Program-made: the position numbers and the translations under genes | Assembly (NCBI RefSeq): GCF_019236475.1 | Contig: NZ_JAFAIX010000011.1 | Location: 248,001-312,000, forward strand | From: Chitinophaga sp. | GTDB taxonomy: Bacteria; Bacteroidota; Bacteroidia; Chitinophagales; Chitinophagaceae | Direction of reading: 5' to 3' | DNA length: 64,000 nt | Shown here: piece after piece, positions 62,491-64,000 of the stretch | Layout of the letters: the number at the start of each line of letters is the position of its first letter | Position numbering within the stretch: the first letter of the stretch is position 1 | Notes under the pieces: generated by a model | What the model was told of the DNA's origin: nothing | Database searches by the model: none | The model's input: only the letters and a program-made list of their open reading frames with translations

Positions 62491-64000
62491 ATGAGTTCCA
62501 CTCAGTACAATGGGATGTTGCATGCCATTAAATCCCGTTATTCAACCACACTCCGGGTTGCCAAACTAACCGCCTTTCTGCTGGTATTTATTTCCTTGCA
62601 GGTGGTAGCACTCGGTTATTCACAAACATTGACATTGCACAAAAGCAATGCACCTATCACCGAAATCTTTAAAAGCATTACCCAACAAAGCGGGTACAAT
62701 TTCATGTACCGTAATGAAATGCTTTCCAAAGCACAACGTGTAACTATCTCCGTTACTAACGTAGATCTGAAATCTGCACTGGATGCATGTTTTCAAGGTC
62801 AACCTCTTACCTATTCCATCGTGGATAAAGTAATTGTAGTAGATGCAAAGAAAGAAAAAGCATCTATTAATGTTATGCAAACGATTGACTTAAAAGGTCA
62901 GGTTGTAAATGAAAAAGGTGAATCACTGCCTGGTGCTTCCGTAGTACTGAAAGGTACCACCAAAGGTGCTATGACAGATGCAAAAGGGGAATTCCAACTG
63001 AAGAATATCAACCCTGAAAATGGCGTACTGGTAGTAAATTATATCGGTTTTGAAGTACAGGAAGTTAGCCTGCAGGGCCGTTCTTCCATTACCATTACCC
63101 TGAAACAAAAAAATGCGGACCTGACAGACGTGGTAGTAGTGGGATATGCTACACAGAAGCGTGTAAACCTGACAGGTGCGGTTGCAACTGTTACCAGCAA
63201 AAGCATTGAAAACCGTCCGGTAACTAACGTATCCAGTGCACTGGCGGGTTTAAGTCCTGGTTTGCAGGTACGTCAGAGTTCCGGTAAACCTGGTTCCGAT
63301 GGCGCTACCATTCGTGTACGCGGCGTAGGTACCCTGAACAACAGTGATCCACTGGTAGTCATTGATGGTATCATTGGATCTATGGATGCCGTTAATCCGA
63401 CAGATATAGAAAGTATTTCTGTATTGAAAGACGCGGCCTCTTCTTCCATTTATGGTACACTGGCAGCGAATGGCGTTATCCTCATTACCACTAAAAAAGG
63501 TAGCCGTAACCGCACTACTGTAACCTACAGTGGAACAATGTCTACCGTACAGCCTAGCAACCTGCCTAAATTCGTAAACGACTATGTACGTTATATGAAG
63601 CTGTACAACGAGAGTGCACGTAACCTCGGACAAGCAGAGTTATTCAAACAATCCACCATCGATACCTGGGTGAATGCCAATCAGCATCCAAATGACCTGA
63701 ATGCGGTAGGTATTCCTAATTCCGTGGTGTATGCGAATACAGACTGGTCTAAGACCATCTTCAAACACAACATCCTGCAACAGCATAATGTATCTGTTGC
63801 CGGCGGCGGAGATAAATCCACCTTCTTGTTGTCCGCAGGCTACCAGAACAACCCTGGTACCATGGATCATACGGAAGCTAAACGCTATCAGCTCCGTTTG
63901 AACGTGAACAGCAAAATCAATAATTTTATTACAGTAGGTACGCAAACGTTTGCATCACAAGAATCATTCGGACTGGGTAATACTGATAATGCTTTCAACT
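62491..64000 (+). CDS. SusC/RagA TonB-dependent receptor with STN domain, 3' end outside window
   Basis: Start of an outer-membrane receptor that imports glycan pieces; about 503 residues are present. Domains: signal peptide (about 25-45, LLVFISLQVVALGYSQ); STN secretin/TonB signalling domain (about 46-95, SNAPITEIFKSITQQSGYNF), which contacts FecR; CarboxypepD_reg domain (about 135-205, LPGASVVLKGTTKGAMTDAK); TonB-box-like DVVVVGYATQKR; and plug domain (about 225-340, LAGLSPGLQVRQSSG, then DPLVVIDGI and VLKDAASSSIYGTLAANGVILI). The barrel has begun. I chose ATG 62491 because it opens this frame after a stop. A susD gene would be expected to the right. Confidence 0.97.
   Translation, partial: MSSTQYNGMLHAIKSRYSTTLRVAKLTAFLLVFISLQVVALGYSQTLTLHKSNAPITEIFKSITQQSGYNFMYRNEMLSKAQRVTISVTNVDLKSALDACFQGQPLTYSIVDKVIVVDAKKEKASINVMQTIDLKGQVVNEKGESLPGASVVLKGTTKGAMTDAKGEFQLKNINPENGVLVVNYIGFEVQEVSLQGRSSITITLKQKNADLTDVVVVGYATQKRVNLTGAVATVTSKSIENRPVTNVSSALAGLSPGLQVRQSSGKPGSDGATIRVRGVGTLNNSDPLVVIDGIIGSMDAVNPTDIESISVLKDAASSSIYGTLAANGVILITTKKGSRNRTTVTYSGTMSTVQPSNLPKFVNDYVRYMKLYNESARNLGQAELFKQSTIDTWVNANQHPNDLNAVGIPNSVVYANTDWSKTIFKHNILQQHNVSVAGGGDKSTFLLSAGYQNNPGTMDHTEAKRYQLRLNVNSKINNFITVGTQTFASQESFGLGNTDNAFN

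Noticed and set aside
63942..63953. Palindrome GCAAACGTTTGC as a further LacI operator
   Set aside because: It lies inside the SusC coding sequence (codons for TQTFA) and is probably a chance match, although intragenic operators exist.

Overview
The window comes from a Bacteroidota chromosome, most likely Chitinophagaceae (Chitinophaga-like). The evidence is a SusC/RagA receptor behind an ECF sigma factor and a FecR anti-sigma factor, a type IX secretion (T9SS) sorting domain, many secreted glycoside hydrolases, promoter -7 boxes of the TAnnTTTG type, and protein signatures typical of the phylum (the GRNKDYGAYELR motif of TonB, DUF5916, DUF6515). No tRNA, rRNA, CRISPR array, insertion sequence or phage gene was recognised.

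Layout. 1-8046 (minus): a carbohydrate block with a GH2 enzyme cut by the window edge, a NarL-type regulator, and a three-gene unit of two GH29 alpha-L-fucosidases around a large glycosidase that I cannot place in a family. 8.0-9.9 kb: a possible small RNA, a TetR regulator and a universal stress protein. 10.0-14.0 kb: three exported surface proteins, the last with a T9SS sorting domain and no normal start codon. 14.1-17.5 kb: MprF (aminoacyl-phosphatidylglycerol synthase/flippase) followed by a VirJ/AcvB-type hydrolase, which could make and remove the same lipid. 17.5-26.0 kb: a LytTR regulator, a small HTH protein, a TlpA-like protein without CXXC, a DUF5916 outer-membrane protein and a GH20 beta-hexosaminidase.

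26-36 kb: a glutamate-synthase-like flavoprotein, an amidohydrolase, the oxidative pentose-phosphate genes in the order gnd-zwf-pgl, and PEP carboxylase. 36-44.6 kb: a Crp/Fnr-like regulator next to a YtcJ-type amidohydrolase, TonB, a YitT membrane protein, a GH5-like lipoprotein, a NagX-like acyltransferase and an SDR protein without the catalytic Tyr/Lys. 44.9-47.7 kb: the lactate-oxidation operon lutABC. 47.7-60.5 kb: mixed genes including a GH105 enzyme with a LacI-type operator, a lipoprotein amidase, a DJ-1/PfpI protein, an aldo/keto reductase, an ADP-ribosylglycohydrolase, a TPM-domain protein, a VOC protein and a DUF5710 protein. 60.5-64.0 kb: ECF sigma factor, FecR and the start of a SusC receptor, i.e. 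the head of a polysaccharide utilisation locus running off the right edge.

The most unusual feature is a dispersed intergenic element. Four copies (about 23.1, 28.7, 44.6 and 56.4 kb) pair a perfect hairpin of variable stem but constant GTC-TGC-GAC tip with a second, nearly invariant GC-rich hairpin. Each sits in a gene's 3' region, and two carry tandem arrays. A related, more elaborate copy lies at 33.0 kb.
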